From: Streptomyces diacarni
GTDB lineage: Bacteria; Actinomycetota; Actinomycetes; Streptomycetales; Streptomycetaceae
Reading direction: 5' to 3'
NCBI RefSeq assembly: GCF_003323715.1
Contig: NZ_QOIN01000042.1
Coordinates: 186,001 to 250,000, forward strand
DNA: 64,000 nucleotides
Part shown: positions 1 to 8,223 of the stretch, piece by piece
How positions within the stretch are numbered: position 1 is the stretch's first letter
Layout of the letters: every line of letters begins with the position of its first letter
Position numbers and translations under genes: made by a program
Notes under the pieces: model-generated
What the model was told of the DNA's origin: nothing
Seen by the model: only the letters and a program-made list of their open reading frames with translations
Database searches by the model: none

Positions 1-554
1 GCACGGTAGTAGAGCACCGCCACGGTCGGCGCGTCGGCGGGCAACGCGGCCGCGTGCGGTCCTGGATCCCGCCGCAGCGCGCCCCACGAGGGCGCCGGGG
101 CGGGCGGCTCGAAGCCGTGCCCGGTCAGCAGGACCGTGTCCGAGAGGAACCCGGCCAGCTGCGTGAGGTTCGCCGGGCCGCCGTGTGCCAGGTAGGCGTG
201 TGCCTCGGCGGCCACACCGATCGGCACCGTCGAGGCGGCCATCAGCTGGGCGTCCGGGGCCTGTTCGCCCGTCAGGACGACGAGCGGACGGCCGCTCTCG
301 CGGAGCAGGTCGACACCCTGCTGCCAGGCGCGGATACCGCCCAGCAGGCGGACGACGACGAGGTCGACACCGTCGAGGAGCGCGCCGAGCTCCTCCTGGA
401 GCGCCCCTTCGGACAGCCGGGTCGGGTTGGCGTACCGGTAGGAAAGGGGGTTCGCGGCCGGGGAAGAGGCCGCCGCCTCGGCGGCGGACGCGCTCTCGTT
501 CGCCGCGCGAGCGCTGAGGAGGTCCGTGTCGGAGGTCGAGAGGAGGAGGATCAC
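1..554 (-). CDS. cobN: Cobaltochelatase subunit CobN, N-terminal part (runs off window start)
   Basis: CobN is the large subunit of the ATP-dependent aerobic cobaltochelatase, which with CobS/CobT-type or ChlI/D-type partners inserts cobalt into hydrogenobyrinic acid a,c-diamide. Only about 185 N-terminal residues are in the window. The GTG start at 554 gives VILLLSTSDTDLL, the usual CobN opening, and the reading continues through LVVLTGEQAPDAQLMA, typical of the family. No in-frame start lies just upstream. The gene is transcribed leftwards behind a cobalamin riboswitch, so repression by B12 is expected. The rest of the gene is outside the window, so its integrity cannot be judged. Confidence 0.85.
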   Translation of the reverse strand, partial: MILLLSTSDTDLLSARAANESASAAEAAASSPAANPLSYRYANPTRLSEGALQEELGALLDGVDLVVVRLLGGIRAWQQGVDLLRESGRPLVVLTGEQAPDAQLMAASTVPIGVAAEAHAYLAHGGPANLTQLAGFLSDTVLLTGHGFEPPAPAPSWGALRRDPGPHAAALPADAPTVAVLYYR

Positions 555-619
555 CCGCGGGGTGACGTCCCCCTGAGCGGCGTCGCGTGACGAGAGCAGC
601 ATGCTGCGGTCGGCCCTTC

Positions 620-680
620 CTCGGGGTGTCCACGCCCCGGGTGTCGGTATGGGTCTCCCCTGCCCGCGGACACCCCGCCG
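620..680 (-). promoter_or_regulatory. Possible expression-platform hairpin of the cobN riboswitch
   Basis: Inverted repeat GGGGTGTCC (623-631) and GGACACCCC (668-676), nine perfect base pairs between the riboswitch aptamer and cobN. This is the place for a terminator or antiterminator stem. Its role is inferred from position only. Confidence 0.4.
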
Positions 681-714
681 GCCGGAGGCCGGGCAGGAGC
701 CGAGAGCTCGGGGA

Positions 715-850
715 AGGGAGTTCCTGACTCACCCGGCCGTGGCCGGGCTCACAGTGGCGGGACCGCGCCGGATTTCCACCGGCTTCCTCCCCAGTCGCCG
801 TCGCCGGCGATGAGCGCGGACCGGGTGGTACGCGCTCAGCAGGCATCGTA
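715..850 (-). promoter_or_regulatory. Cobalamin (AdoCbl) riboswitch upstream of cobN
   Basis: Read on the minus strand this stretch contains the conserved core of the cobalamin riboswitch: GGTGGAAATCCGGCGCGGTC followed by CCGCCACTGT, then the 3' box AGTCAGGAAC. The order and spacing match the aptamer core and the B12 box. It lies about 170 bases upstream of cobN and reads towards it. The outer limits are approximate because I placed only the core by eye. It should lower cobN expression when adenosylcobalamin is plentiful. Confidence 0.85.
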
Positions 851-905
851 CGGGGGTTCGGCTCCGTGCGGGAGGGCACCCTTGCCGGTGGGTATGCTCG
901 CGGCC

Positions 906-2438
906 ATGTCCGTGACCCCCTCCCCTCCGTCCGTCCAGGACGCCGCGACAGTTGCTGGTGCAACACGTTGCGCGGCGCCCCGTGCGCGCGGGGACGCGTG
1001 CCCGGGAGCGCTGCGGCTGCACCACGCGGACGACGGGGCGCTGGCACGCGTCCGGGTGCCGGGCGGGGTGCTGGACGCCGCACAGGCGGAGGCGCTTGCC
1101 GCTGCCGCACTGCACCTCGGTGACGGCGCACTGCACCTGACCTCGCGCGGAAACCTGCAACTCCGCGGCCTGGAGGCGCGGTCCGCCGAAGAGTTGGGGC
1201 GCCTGCTGGAGGCCGCGCGGCTGCTGCCCTCCGCCCCACACGAGCGGGTACGCAACATCGTGGCCTCGCCGCTGTCGGGACTGGACGGCGGAGGCCGCCG
1301 CGACGTACGCCCCTGGCTCGTCGAGTTGGACCGGCTTCTGTGCGCGAGCGAAGACGCGAGCGAACTGTCGGGGCGGTTCCTGTTCGCCCTGGACGACGGG
1401 CGCGGGGACGTCTCGTCACTGGGCGCGGACGTGACGTTGCTCGCGCTGGACGACGGGGCCGCGCTCCTGCGCCCGGGCGGTCACGGGCACGGCCACGAGG
1501 GCGAGCGCGCGGCCGGTGAGGGGGACGCGCTGCACGTTCCCGACGCTCTCGCTCCCCTCGCCGCGCTCGCCGCCGCCGAGGCCTTCGTCGACGCCGTACG
1601 CGCGTACGGAGAACGGGCCTGGCGGATCGGCGATCTCCCGCCGGAGGCCCGTGGCAGCGTGCTGCGCCGCACGGCGGAACGCGTCGGGCCGGCCGCCCGT
1701 ACCGTCCCCTTTCCGCCGTCCCCGGCGCGTTCGGCGGCCGCCCCGCCGGAGGGGCCCGCACCGGGCCTCGTCAGAGCGGTCGACGGCTCCGGTGCCGCCG
1801 CGGGCCACGGCGTCGCCCTGTCCGTACTGGCACCACTGGGGCGTCTGGACGGTGACCAGTGGCGGCTGTTGGCACGTACGGCCCGCCACGCGGGCACCGG
1901 GGAGCTACGGGTGACACCGTGGCGCGGCGTCGTCGTCCCCGGGGTCGCGGACGAGGCCGCGGAGGCCGCGCTGGCGGCGCTGGGCGACGCCGGACTGGTG
2001 ACGCGGCCCGCCTCCCCGTGGCGGGGAGTGGGGGCCTGCACCGGGCGGCCGGGATGCGGCAAGGCGCTGGCGGACGTCCGCACGGACGCGGCCGCCGGCG
2101 TGGCACAAGCGGCCGCCCACACCACGGGCGATGCTTCGGGTCACAGGGATGAGCTGCCCGTCTACTGGTCGGGCTGCGCGCGGCGGTGCGGCCGCCCGCG
2201 AGGCGACCACGTGGACGTGGTCGCGGAGGCCGAAGGGTACCGGGTGACGACCGTCCCCGCGGACCCCGCACAGAAGCCGGCGTCCACCCCGCCCGCGCCC
2301 TGCGTCCCCTACGACGACGCGCGCACACAACTCGCCGCCGCCGTGGCGACGGCCCGTGGCCACACCCGTGCACGCCCCGCCCCGCCCCGCCCCGCCCCGC
2401 CCCGCCCCGACGAACCGACGAGCGACGCGACCCGATGA
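906..2438 (+). CDS. cobG: Precorrin-3B synthase-like protein CobG
   Basis: A 510-aa protein of the nitrite/sulfite reductase ferredoxin-like family. Near residues 378-384 is CTGRPGC (C-X5-C) and near 423-429 is GCARRCG (C-X3-C), the four cysteines that hold the 4Fe-4S cluster, possibly with sirohaem, in CobG. CobG uses O2 to hydroxylate precorrin-3A at C20 and form the gamma-lactone, the step that marks the aerobic route. The ATG at 906 is chosen because homology begins soon after it; an earlier in-frame ATG at 810 would put coding sequence into the cobN riboswitch region. The end carries a run of CCCGCC units coding for Ala/Pro/Arg. It is followed 13 bases later by cobH in the same direction. 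Confidence 0.8.
   Translation: MSVTPSPPSVQDAATVAGATRCAAPRARGDACPGALRLHHADDGALARVRVPGGVLDAAQAEALAAAALHLGDGALHLTSRGNLQLRGLEARSAEELGRLLEAARLLPSAPHERVRNIVASPLSGLDGGGRRDVRPWLVELDRLLCASEDASELSGRFLFALDDGRGDVSSLGADVTLLALDDGAALLRPGGHGHGHEGERAAGEGDALHVPDALAPLAALAAAEAFVDAVRAYGERAWRIGDLPPEARGSVLRRTAERVGPAARTVPFPPSPARSAAAPPEGPAPGLVRAVDGSGAAAGHGVALSVLAPLGRLDGDQWRLLARTARHAGTGELRVTPWRGVVVPGVADEAAEAALAALGDAGLVTRPASPWRGVGACTGRPGCGKALADVRTDAAAGVAQAAAHTTGDASGHRDELPVYWSGCARRCGRPRGDHVDVVAEAEGYRVTTVPADPAQKPASTPPAPCVPYDDARTQLAAAVATARGHTRARPAPPRPAPPRPDEPTSDATR
2340..2412 (+). repeat. CCCGCC low-complexity run at the 3' end of cobG
   Basis: Successive CCCCGCCC units near 2373-2408 encode a Pro/Ala-rich tail (RPAPPRPAPPRP) not needed for the CobG fold. 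A direct duplication GACGCGACCCGATGAG follows at the cobG stop (2427-2456), so the same 16 bases contain the cobG stop and the cobH start. This looks like replication slippage. Confidence 0.6.
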
Positions 2439-2451
2439 GTGACGCGACCCG

Positions 2452-3099
2452 ATGAGCGAGAGCAGACCAACAGTGTTCGAGTACGAGAAGGACGGCGCTG
2501 CCATCTACCGGCAGTCCTTTGCCACCATCCGCGCCGAGGCGGATCTGGCGGGGCTGCCCGCCGACGTCGCCCAGGTCGCGGTGCGCATGATCCACGCCTG
2601 CGGCATGGTCGACCTCGTACGCGACCTCGCCCACACGCCCGAGGCCGTCGCACGGGCCCGCGCCGCGCTGCGCGCGGGAGCGCCCATCCTGTGCGACGTC
2701 GCCATGATCGCCAGTGGTGTCACCCGCAGGCGGCTGCCGGCCGACAACGAGGTGGTCTGCACCCTCGCCGATCCGCGCGTCCCCGCTCTCGCGGCCGAGC
2801 TGGGCACGACACGCACCGCGGCGGCCCTCGAACTGTGGCGGGACAGACTGGAGGGCTCGGTCGTCGCCGTCGGCAACGCGCCCACCGCGCTGTTCAGGCT
2901 CCTGGAGATGGTCGCGGAGGGCGCACCGCGGCCCGCCGCGGTGATCGGGGTGCCCGTCGGCTTCGTCGGCGCGGTCGAGTCGAAGCAGGCACTGGCCGAG
3001 CATCCCTCGGGGCTCGACCACCTGATCGTGCACGGACGGCGGGGCGGCAGCGCCCTGGCCGTGGCCGCGCTGAACGCCATCGCCAGCGAGGAGGAGTGA
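2452..3099 (+). CDS. cobH: Precorrin-8X methylmutase CobH
   Basis: A 215-aa protein matching CobH/CbiC over its full usual length. It moves the C11 methyl group to C12, turning precorrin-8X into hydrogenobyrinic acid. The catalytic histidine is seen in RMIHACGM (His48). The glycine-rich [18 protein letters not shown] motif near the C-terminus is typical of the dimer active site. The ATG at 2452 lies 13 bases after the cobG stop. The next gene, cobIJ, starts within about 6 bases of its stop, so cobG-cobH-cobIJ is almost certainly one transcript. Confidence 0.93.
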   Translation: MSESRPTVFEYEKDGAAIYRQSFATIRAEADLAGLPADVAQVAVRMIHACGMVDLVRDLAHTPEAVARARAALRAGAPILCDVAMIASGVTRRRLPADNEVVCTLADPRVPALAAELGTTRTAAALELWRDRLEGSVVAVGNAPTALFRLLEMVAEGAPRPAAVIGVPVGFVGAVESKQALAEHPSGLDHLIVHGRRGGSALAVAALNAIASEEE

Positions 3100-3104
3100 G
3101 CCCG

Positions 3105-4826
3105 GTGACGAGCCCGGACGACCCCCGCCAGGAGCCCGCCCCGCCGCACGCGGCGCCGACAGCGCCGCCGGAAGCCGGGAACGGCAAGACGAGCGGCGCA
3201 CACGCCGCCGGCACCGGGCGGCTGCTCGGCGTCGGACTCGGCCCCGGCGACCCGTCGTTGATGACCGTACGGGCCGTCGAGGCGATCGCCGAAGCGGACG
3301 TCGTCGCCTACCACAGTGCCCGGCACGGCCGCTCGATCGCCCGGTCCATCGCCTCCCGGTACCTGCGCGCCGGCCAGGTGGAGGAGGCGCTGGTCTACCC
3401 GGTCACGACCGAGTCCACCGACCACCCGGGCGGATACCGGGGCGCGCTGGAGGAGTTCTACGCGGAGGCCTCCGCACGGCTGGCCGCGCACCTGGAGGCG
3501 GGACGGACCGTCGCCGTGCTGGCCGAGGGCGATCCCCTCTTCTACGGCTCCTACATGCACATGCACAAGCGGCTGGCCCACCGCTTCCCGACGGAGGTCA
3601 TCCCTGGCGTGACCTCCGTCAGCGCGGCGGCGGCCCGTCTCGGCACGCCGCTGTCGGAGGCCGAGGAGGCGCTGACCGTCCTGCCGGGCACGCTGCCCGA
3701 GGAGGAACTGACCGCACGGCTCGCCTCCAGCGACGCGGTGGCCGTGATGAAACTGGGCCGTACCTTCCCCAAGGTGCGGCGGGCACTGGAGCGTTCGGGC
3801 CGGCTGGCCGAGGCCCGCTACGTCGAGCGCGCCACCATGGAGGGGGAGCGCACCGGGCTGGTGGCGGACGTGGACGCCGACTCGGTGCCGTACTTCTCGG
3901 TGGCGGTCCTCCCCAGCAAGGTGGGCGCGCACGCGTCCCGTGCTGCCGAAGCCGAAGCCGAAGCCGAGACCGAAGCCGATGCCGCTGGGGGAGGCGAAGC
4001 CGAGGGCGTCGGCGCGGCCGGTGAGGTCGTGGTCGTCGGTACCGGACCCGCCGGGCCGCTGTGGCTGACGCCCGAGACGCGGGGCGCGCTGGCCGCCGCC
4101 GACGACCTCGTCGGCTACACCACCTACCTCGACCGGATCCCCCGCCACGACGGCCAGCGCCGCCACGGTTCCGACAACCGGGTGGAGGCCGAGCGCGCCG
4201 AGTTCGCCCTGGAACTGGCCCGGCGGGGACGTCGGGTGGCCGTCGTCTCGGGCGGTGACCCGGGAGTGTTCGCCATGGCGACGGCGGTGGTGGAGGCGGC
4301 CTCCGAGGCGCCGTACACCGAGGTGCCGGTACGCGTGCTGCCGGGTGTGACGGCCGCCAACGCGGCGGCGGCCCGCGTGGGTGCGCCGCTGGGCCACGAC
4401 TACGCCGTCCTCTCCCTCTCGGACCGGCTCAAGCCGTGGGAGGTCATCGCGGAGCGCCTGCGGGCCGCCGCCGCGGCCGATCTGGTGGTCGCCCTCTACA
4501 ACCCGGGGTCCAGAGACCGTACCTGGCAGGTCGGCAAGGCGCGCGAGGTGCTGCTGGAGCACCGGGCACCGGACACGCCGGTCGTCGTCGCCCGCGACGT
4601 GGGCGGCGAGGGGGAGCGGGTGCACGTCGTGCGCCTGGCGGAACTCGACCCCGCGCAGGTCGACATGCGCACCCTGCTGATCGTCGGTTCCTCGCAGACG
4701 CGGGCGCGGACGGACGGGCAGCGGACGGACGGGCAGCGGACGGACGGGGCGCGGACGGACGGGGCGCGGACGAGCGTGTGGACCCCGCGCCGCTACCCGG
4801 AACCCGAGCAGCACGCGGAGGCGTGA
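3105..4826 (+). CDS. cobIJ: Fused precorrin-2 C20- and precorrin-3B C17-methyltransferase (CobI-CobJ)
   Basis: A 573-aa bifunctional SAM-dependent enzyme. Residues about 38-285 form the CobI domain with the GLGPGDP loop at 44-50. Residues about 308-555 form the CobJ domain with GTGPAGPLWLT and the VSGGDPGVFAM loop near 380. CobI makes precorrin-3A and CobJ contracts the ring to precorrin-4. The fusion is common in actinomycetes. GTG 3105 is preferred because GAGGAG at 3091-3096 is correctly spaced; GTG 3096, overlapping the cobH stop, is the alternative. The first 35 residues are a low-complexity tail. A Glu/Ala linker joins the domains, and the C-terminus carries four RTDGQ/RTDGA units from a 15-bp DNA repeat. 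Confidence 0.92.
   Translation: MTSPDDPRQEPAPPHAAPTAPPEAGNGKTSGAHAAGTGRLLGVGLGPGDPSLMTVRAVEAIAEADVVAYHSARHGRSIARSIASRYLRAGQVEEALVYPVTTESTDHPGGYRGALEEFYAEASARLAAHLEAGRTVAVLAEGDPLFYGSYMHMHKRLAHRFPTEVIPGVTSVSAAAARLGTPLSEAEEALTVLPGTLPEEELTARLASSDAVAVMKLGRTFPKVRRALERSGRLAEARYVERATMEGERTGLVADVDADSVPYFSVAVLPSKVGAHASRAAEAEAEAETEADAAGGGEAEGVGAAGEVVVVGTGPAGPLWLTPETRGALAAADDLVGYTTYLDRIPRHDGQRRHGSDNRVEAERAEFALELARRGRRVAVVSGGDPGVFAMATAVVEAASEAPYTEVPVRVLPGVTAANAAAARVGAPLGHDYAVLSLSDRLKPWEVIAERLRAAAAADLVVALYNPGSRDRTWQVGKAREVLLEHRAPDTPVVVARDVGGEGERVHVVRLAELDPAQVDMRTLLIVGSSQTRARTDGQRTDGQRTDGARTDGARTSVWTPRRYPEPEQHAEA
4706..4770 (+). repeat. 15-bp tandem repeat inside the cobIJ C-terminus
   Basis: About four copies of GCGGACGGACGGGCA/G run through the 3' end of cobIJ and encode RTDGQ, RTDGQ, RTDGA, RTDGA. 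They lie after the CobJ fold ends, so they form a disordered tail that could vary in copy number between strains. Confidence 0.8.
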
Positions 4827-4929
4827 GCGCCGCGCGCCCCCTGTGGTGCGGCCTCGGCAACGACAGGGGCCCGTACGTTGCCGCACACCGCACAAGCGCT
4901 CAAGCCCCGGCGACGGCATGATGCCGGGT

Positions 4930-6561
4930 ATGAGTGAAACGCGGGAGGTGTTCTGCCGCCCTCCCCACGAGCGCGCCCTGTGGTTCTTCGCCGGCCTGGG
5001 CGCGGTGGGGGCGGTGGGGGCGGTCTCGGCCGTGGTGTACCTGGGGTACGGGGGCACGCTGCTGAGCGAGGCCATGGCCGTGTGGCTCGGCGCCGCCGGC
5101 CTGCTGTTGGCGCTGGTGGGCCTCCCGGCCCTCCACGGGGCGACCGCCCGGCTGCGCGCCGACGCGTACGGCCTGCACTCCCGCACGCTGCTGCGGCGCC
5201 GCAGTGTGCCGTGGAGCGACATCGCCGACCTGCACGTGCGGCTGAAGTACCAGGGCAACCACCGGTACCGGGACATCCGCCGGGTCGGCCTGGTACTGCA
5301 CGACGGCCGCAAGCGGCTCCTCCCCCTGCCGTACGCCGGCGGGGCCGGTGACACCGGCAGCACCGACGGCACGTCCGGCACCGCGGACTTCGACGCGACG
5401 CTGGAAGCACTGCGCGCGCTGCACCACCGTTTCGGCACCCCCGCGACGAGCCACCTCCCCGTCGTCTCGCAGCGCACCGCGGGGCACCCGGTGGCCGGAT
5501 CGGTGGCGCTGTGCGCGGTGCTGCTCGCCTGTGCCGGCGTGGCCGCGTGGTGGGTGCCGGCGACCGCCTCGCACGAACAGGACTGGACGTCGGCCGTCGC
5601 GTGCACCTCCACGACGCCCGCCGCCGAGCGTGCCGCGTGCCTGACCACGGTGCCGGCCGTCATCGACCGGACCGAGGCGCACCGGCCCCGGCAGCACAGC
5701 TGGCTGTACTTCGCCGACGACCGCCCCGTGCAGCGGCTGGCCGTCTCGCGGGAGGCCGCCACGGGCTTCGAACCGGGGGACGAGGTCGAAGTGACCCTGT
5801 GGCACCGCGAGATACGGGAGGTCGCAGGAGAGCACGAGGTGTGGCGTGAGCACGTCACGCCCGCCAAGGACGTGGCCGTCGTCGCGGCCGCGTTCGCCCT
5901 GGCCGCGGGCTGGCCCGCCGCCCGGGTACTGCTGCGCCTGCGCGCGCGCCGGCTGCCCGACGACGACGTCCTGCCCTCGGTCGCCCCATTCGTGGGCGCG
6001 CTGTGCGGCACGGCCCTGTGGCTGCTGCCGCTCTGCTACCTCCACCCGACATCCCCGTTCGCTCCGGAGGCGCTGGCGTGGGCGGCGGCCGGCTTCCTGG
6101 TCACGTCGGCCCTGTTCGCCTGGGCATGGCGGGCGACCCGCACCCGGAGCCCGGAGGAGACGGGTGAAGAGAACGAAGGGGGTCAAGGAAACAGGCGCAG
6201 CGAGTCCGGCGACGTGTTCCTGGCCGCGCGGTTCCTGGAGCACACCGACTACAACCCGCACCACTTCGGCACGCACATCGCCCTCGGGGATGGCGGCCCG
6301 CCCGCGGTGACGCCGCACTCGGGCCCCGGCCGGTTCGCGGCGAAGAACATCCCCGTCGAGCGGCTCGCCGTCACGAGGGTGCGGCGGGCGCGGGGCGACG
6401 ACGGCGACACGGTGCCCCGCGGCTGGCACGTCGCCGAGCTGGACGACGCGGGCACGCCTGTGCGCCTCGCCGCCGCCCCGGCCGACCTGGCACGCCTCGT
6501 CCGCGAACTGACGGCGGACAGGGGCCGGATGACCGGAACGGGAGCGCCCGGGGTCGGCTAG
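4930..6561 (+). CDS. PH-domain-like multi-pass membrane protein, function unknown
   Basis: About 543 aa. Two membrane segments lie near residues 20-75, followed by a bacterial PH-like stretch (LRADAYGLHSRTLLRRRSVPWSDIADLHVRLKYQ is read in pieces around residues 75-130). Further hydrophobic segments lie near 190, 320, 360 and 390. The C-terminal 110 residues look soluble. I do not recognise a specific family. The start could also be ATG 4918, twelve bases earlier; neither has a strong ribosome binding site. It sits 103 bases after cobIJ, reads the same way and has no evident link to cobalamin synthesis. Confidence 0.7.
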   Translation: MSETREVFCRPPHERALWFFAGLGAVGAVGAVSAVVYLGYGGTLLSEAMAVWLGAAGLLLALVGLPALHGATARLRADAYGLHSRTLLRRRSVPWSDIADLHVRLKYQGNHRYRDIRRVGLVLHDGRKRLLPLPYAGGAGDTGSTDGTSGTADFDATLEALRALHHRFGTPATSHLPVVSQRTAGHPVAGSVALCAVLLACAGVAAWWVPATASHEQDWTSAVACTSTTPAAERAACLTTVPAVIDRTEAHRPRQHSWLYFADDRPVQRLAVSREAATGFEPGDEVEVTLWHREIREVAGEHEVWREHVTPAKDVAVVAAAFALAAGWPAARVLLRLRARRLPDDDVLPSVAPFVGALCGTALWLLPLCYLHPTSPFAPEALAWAAAGFLVTSALFAWAWRATRTRSPEETGEENEGGQGNRRSESGDVFLAARFLEHTDYNPHHFGTHIALGDGGPPAVTPHSGPGRFAAKNIPVERLAVTRVRRARGDDGDTVPRGWHVAELDDAGTPVRLAAAPADLARLVRELTADRGRMTGTGAPGVG

Positions 6562-6747
6562 GGCCTCTCGTCGCGCCCCCGTACGCGCAACCCCCGCTCC
6601 CTCCGCGCCCCGCACGCGCCGCACACGCGCTCTCACCTCCGTCCCACTGGTTCGACTGATTTCGGCCGGTTGGCCTTTTCGAGACGCCTCCCGCGGAGAA
6701 CAAAGCGGACAAGAGAGAAGGAAGGGAGGTGACGTGCGACGCGGAAG

Positions 6748-6837
6748 ATCTCCCTGAACGCCGAGGCGGTGGTCCGGGCCGACCGCGCCCGGGACACCAA
6801 GTGCCCCTTCATCTGGTGGTGGTACCACGCCAGGTGA
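6748..6837 (+). other. Short Trp-rich reading frame resembling an attenuator leader peptide
   Basis: A 29-codon open stretch ending ...KCPFIWWWYHAR then TGA. Three consecutive TGG codons sit at 6814-6822, immediately before a strong hairpin, which is the layout of a trp-type attenuator. A good Shine-Dalgarno (GGGAGGTGA, 6724-6732) lies upstream. However, this frame has no ATG or GTG near it: the GTG at 6734 is in another frame and stops after seven codons. The in-frame candidates are GTG 6769 and CTG 6754, so a frameshift or a non-standard start is likely. No trp or aro gene follows; the next gene, cobK, converges from the other strand. It may be a decayed leader. Confidence 0.4.
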
Positions 6838-6840
6838 GCG

Positions 6841-6884
6841 GCGGAACAGGGCCGGGCAACCTCCAGGGCCCGGCCCTGTTCCGC
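6841..6884 (+). terminator. Perfect 16-bp hairpin after the Trp-rich frame
   Basis: GCGGAACAGGGCCGGG (6841-6856) pairs perfectly with CCCGGCCCTGTTCCGC (6869-6884) around a 12-base loop. No T-run follows, which is common for actinomycete terminators. Its closeness to the WWW codons suggests an attenuator terminator. Confidence 0.7.
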
Positions 6885-7093
6885 GCCCGCCCTCCGGAGC
6901 GCTCATGCGCTGTCGCCGTTCTCGCTGCCCTCACCTGCTACTGGCATGACGGACGGTTCGTCCTCCGCCCCTACCCGCACGGCACACCCACCGCGCTGCA
7001 CCCGGCGGCCGCCGAGGGGCGCCCTGGTGGCGGAGGACAGCCCGCGAGCGGCACTGGACGAGAAGACGGAACGGCACTGGGGCGCGTCGGCAC

Positions 7094-7128
7094 CCGGCAC
7101 CGGCACCGGCACCGGCACCGGCACCGGG
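7094..7128 (+). repeat. GGCACC hexamer run
   Basis: About five copies of the 6-bp unit CACCGG/GGCACC in tandem, in non-coding sequence downstream of cobK. A slippage-prone microsatellite-like tract. Confidence 0.75.
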
Positions 7129-7220
7129 CAGCTGACCCGCCGCCTCCCTCAGGTCTCCAGCGGCGTCTCCGCCGCCACATCCGCGGCACCGCCGTCACAC
7201 CCGGCAACACCGTTCCTCCC

Positions 7221-7244
7221 GGCACCGCCGTCACGGGCGGTGCC
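7221..7244 (-). terminator. Likely cobK terminator hairpin
   Basis: GGCACCGCC (7221-7229) pairs with GGCGGTGCC (7236-7244) around a 6-base loop, about 90 bases downstream of the cobK stop on the minus strand. Confidence 0.5.
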
Positions 7245-7333
7245 GCCCCGCCGTGCGCCACGTCCGTCCCGGCGCAGCCCCTCCCTTCACCGCCCAGGGC
7301 GCCGTGCCCCTACGCGTCACACGCCCCGGCGCC

Positions 7334-8095
7334 TCACCGGGAACCGGGAACCGGGACCGCCTCCACGGCCTGTTCGGGGCTGCTCACCACCCGCACGCCG
7401 TCCGGCACGGGCGGGCGGCGGACCACGACGACCGGGATGCCCCTCTCCCGTGCCGCCGCCAGTTTCGGCGCCGTCGCGGCGCCGCCGCTGTCCTTCGTCA
7501 CCAGGACGTCGATGCGGTGGCTGCGGAGCACCTCGCGTTCGCCTTCCAGCGTGAAGGGTCCGCGCTCGAGGAGCAGGTGTGTCCGCGCCGGGAGGGGCGT
7601 CCCCGGCGCGGGCGGGTCCACGGAGCGGGCCAGGAACCACAGCCGGTCGGTGCCGGGGCCGGCGAAGCTGCTCAGGCCCAGCCGTCCGGTCGTCAGGAAC
7701 ACGCGCCGCCCCAGGCGCGGGAGGGTGGCGGCGGCGGCCTTCAGCGAGGCGGCCTCGTGCCAGTCGTCGCCCGCGGTGGGGACCCAGCCGGGGCGGCGGA
7801 GGGCGAGCAGGGGAACATGGGCTGCGGCCGCGGCCTCGGCCGCGTGGAAACTGATCGTCTCGGCGAAGGGATGGGTGGCGTCGATGAGGAGGTCGACACG
7901 GTGGTCCCGCAGCCACGCCGTCAGCCCCTCGACGCCTCCGAAGCCGCCGATCCGCACCGCGCCGCCGCCCGGCAGCCGGGGCCCCGCCACCCGGCCCGCC
8001 AGCGAGCTGGTGACCCGGGCCCGCGGCCGCGCGGTGTGCAGCAGCTCCGCCAGCCGCCTGCCCTCGGTCGTACCGCCCAGAATCAGTACGTGCAC
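7334..8095 (-). CDS. cobK: Precorrin-6A reductase CobK
   Basis: 253 aa. CobK uses NADPH to reduce the C18-C19 double bond of precorrin-6A to give precorrin-6B. The N-terminus VHVLILGGTTEGRRLAELL carries the GGTxEGR nucleotide-binding loop, DATHPFAETIS near residue 75 is a CobK/CbiJ signature, and LVTKDSGGAATAPKLAAARE near the end is also diagnostic. GTG 8095 is chosen over the longer frame because the conserved strand begins there and GAGGAG is well placed upstream. It is transcribed away from cbiD across a 128-bp gap. Confidence 0.92.
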   Translation of the reverse strand: MHVLILGGTTEGRRLAELLHTARPRARVTSSLAGRVAGPRLPGGGAVRIGGFGGVEGLTAWLRDHRVDLLIDATHPFAETISFHAAEAAAAAHVPLLALRRPGWVPTAGDDWHEAASLKAAAATLPRLGRRVFLTTGRLGLSSFAGPGTDRLWFLARSVDPPAPGTPLPARTHLLLERGPFTLEGEREVLRSHRIDVLVTKDSGGAATAPKLAAARERGIPVVVVRRPPVPDGVRVVSSPEQAVEAVPVPGSR

Positions 8096-8223
8096 GGGGA
8101 AGGGCTCCTCGGGTGGGTGACGCGGGGTGCGGGTGACGCGGGTGCGGGTGCCGTCTCGTGTGGGCGGCACCCGCCGCGGCGGTGATCTGAGGGAACGACG
8201 ACTTCGGTGAGTAGCGAGGCGAC

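Larger units (their letters stand above)
6562..7333. other. 770-bp intergenic region between two converging genes
   Basis: It contains a strong Shine-Dalgarno sequence (GGGAGGTGA, 6724-6732), a Trp-rich short reading frame, a perfect 16-bp hairpin, a run of GGCACC/CACCGG hexamers around 7094-7128, and a weaker hairpin at 7221-7244. I see no longer convincing gene on either strand; the long open frames here are compositional. Confidence 0.6.

Noticed and set aside
1771..3201. Minus-strand frame opposite cobG and cobH
   Set aside because: Arg/Pro-rich shadow of the coding strand; the plus strand has diagnostic CobG and CobH motifs.
2505..6011. Very long open frame on the minus strand (over 1000 codons) opposite cobH and cobIJ
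   Set aside because: It is antisense to clear cob genes, has the composition of a shadow frame in GC-rich DNA and matches no protein type.
6748..6837. Trp-rich peptide as a RiPP precursor (tryptorubin- or streptide-like)
   Set aside because: No P450, radical SAM or other maturation enzyme lies nearby, and the hairpin placement fits attenuation better.
6946..7554. Plus-strand frame after the Trp-rich leader, considered as its target gene
   Set aside because: Its product is Pro/Arg/Ser low complexity and its second half is antisense to cobK.
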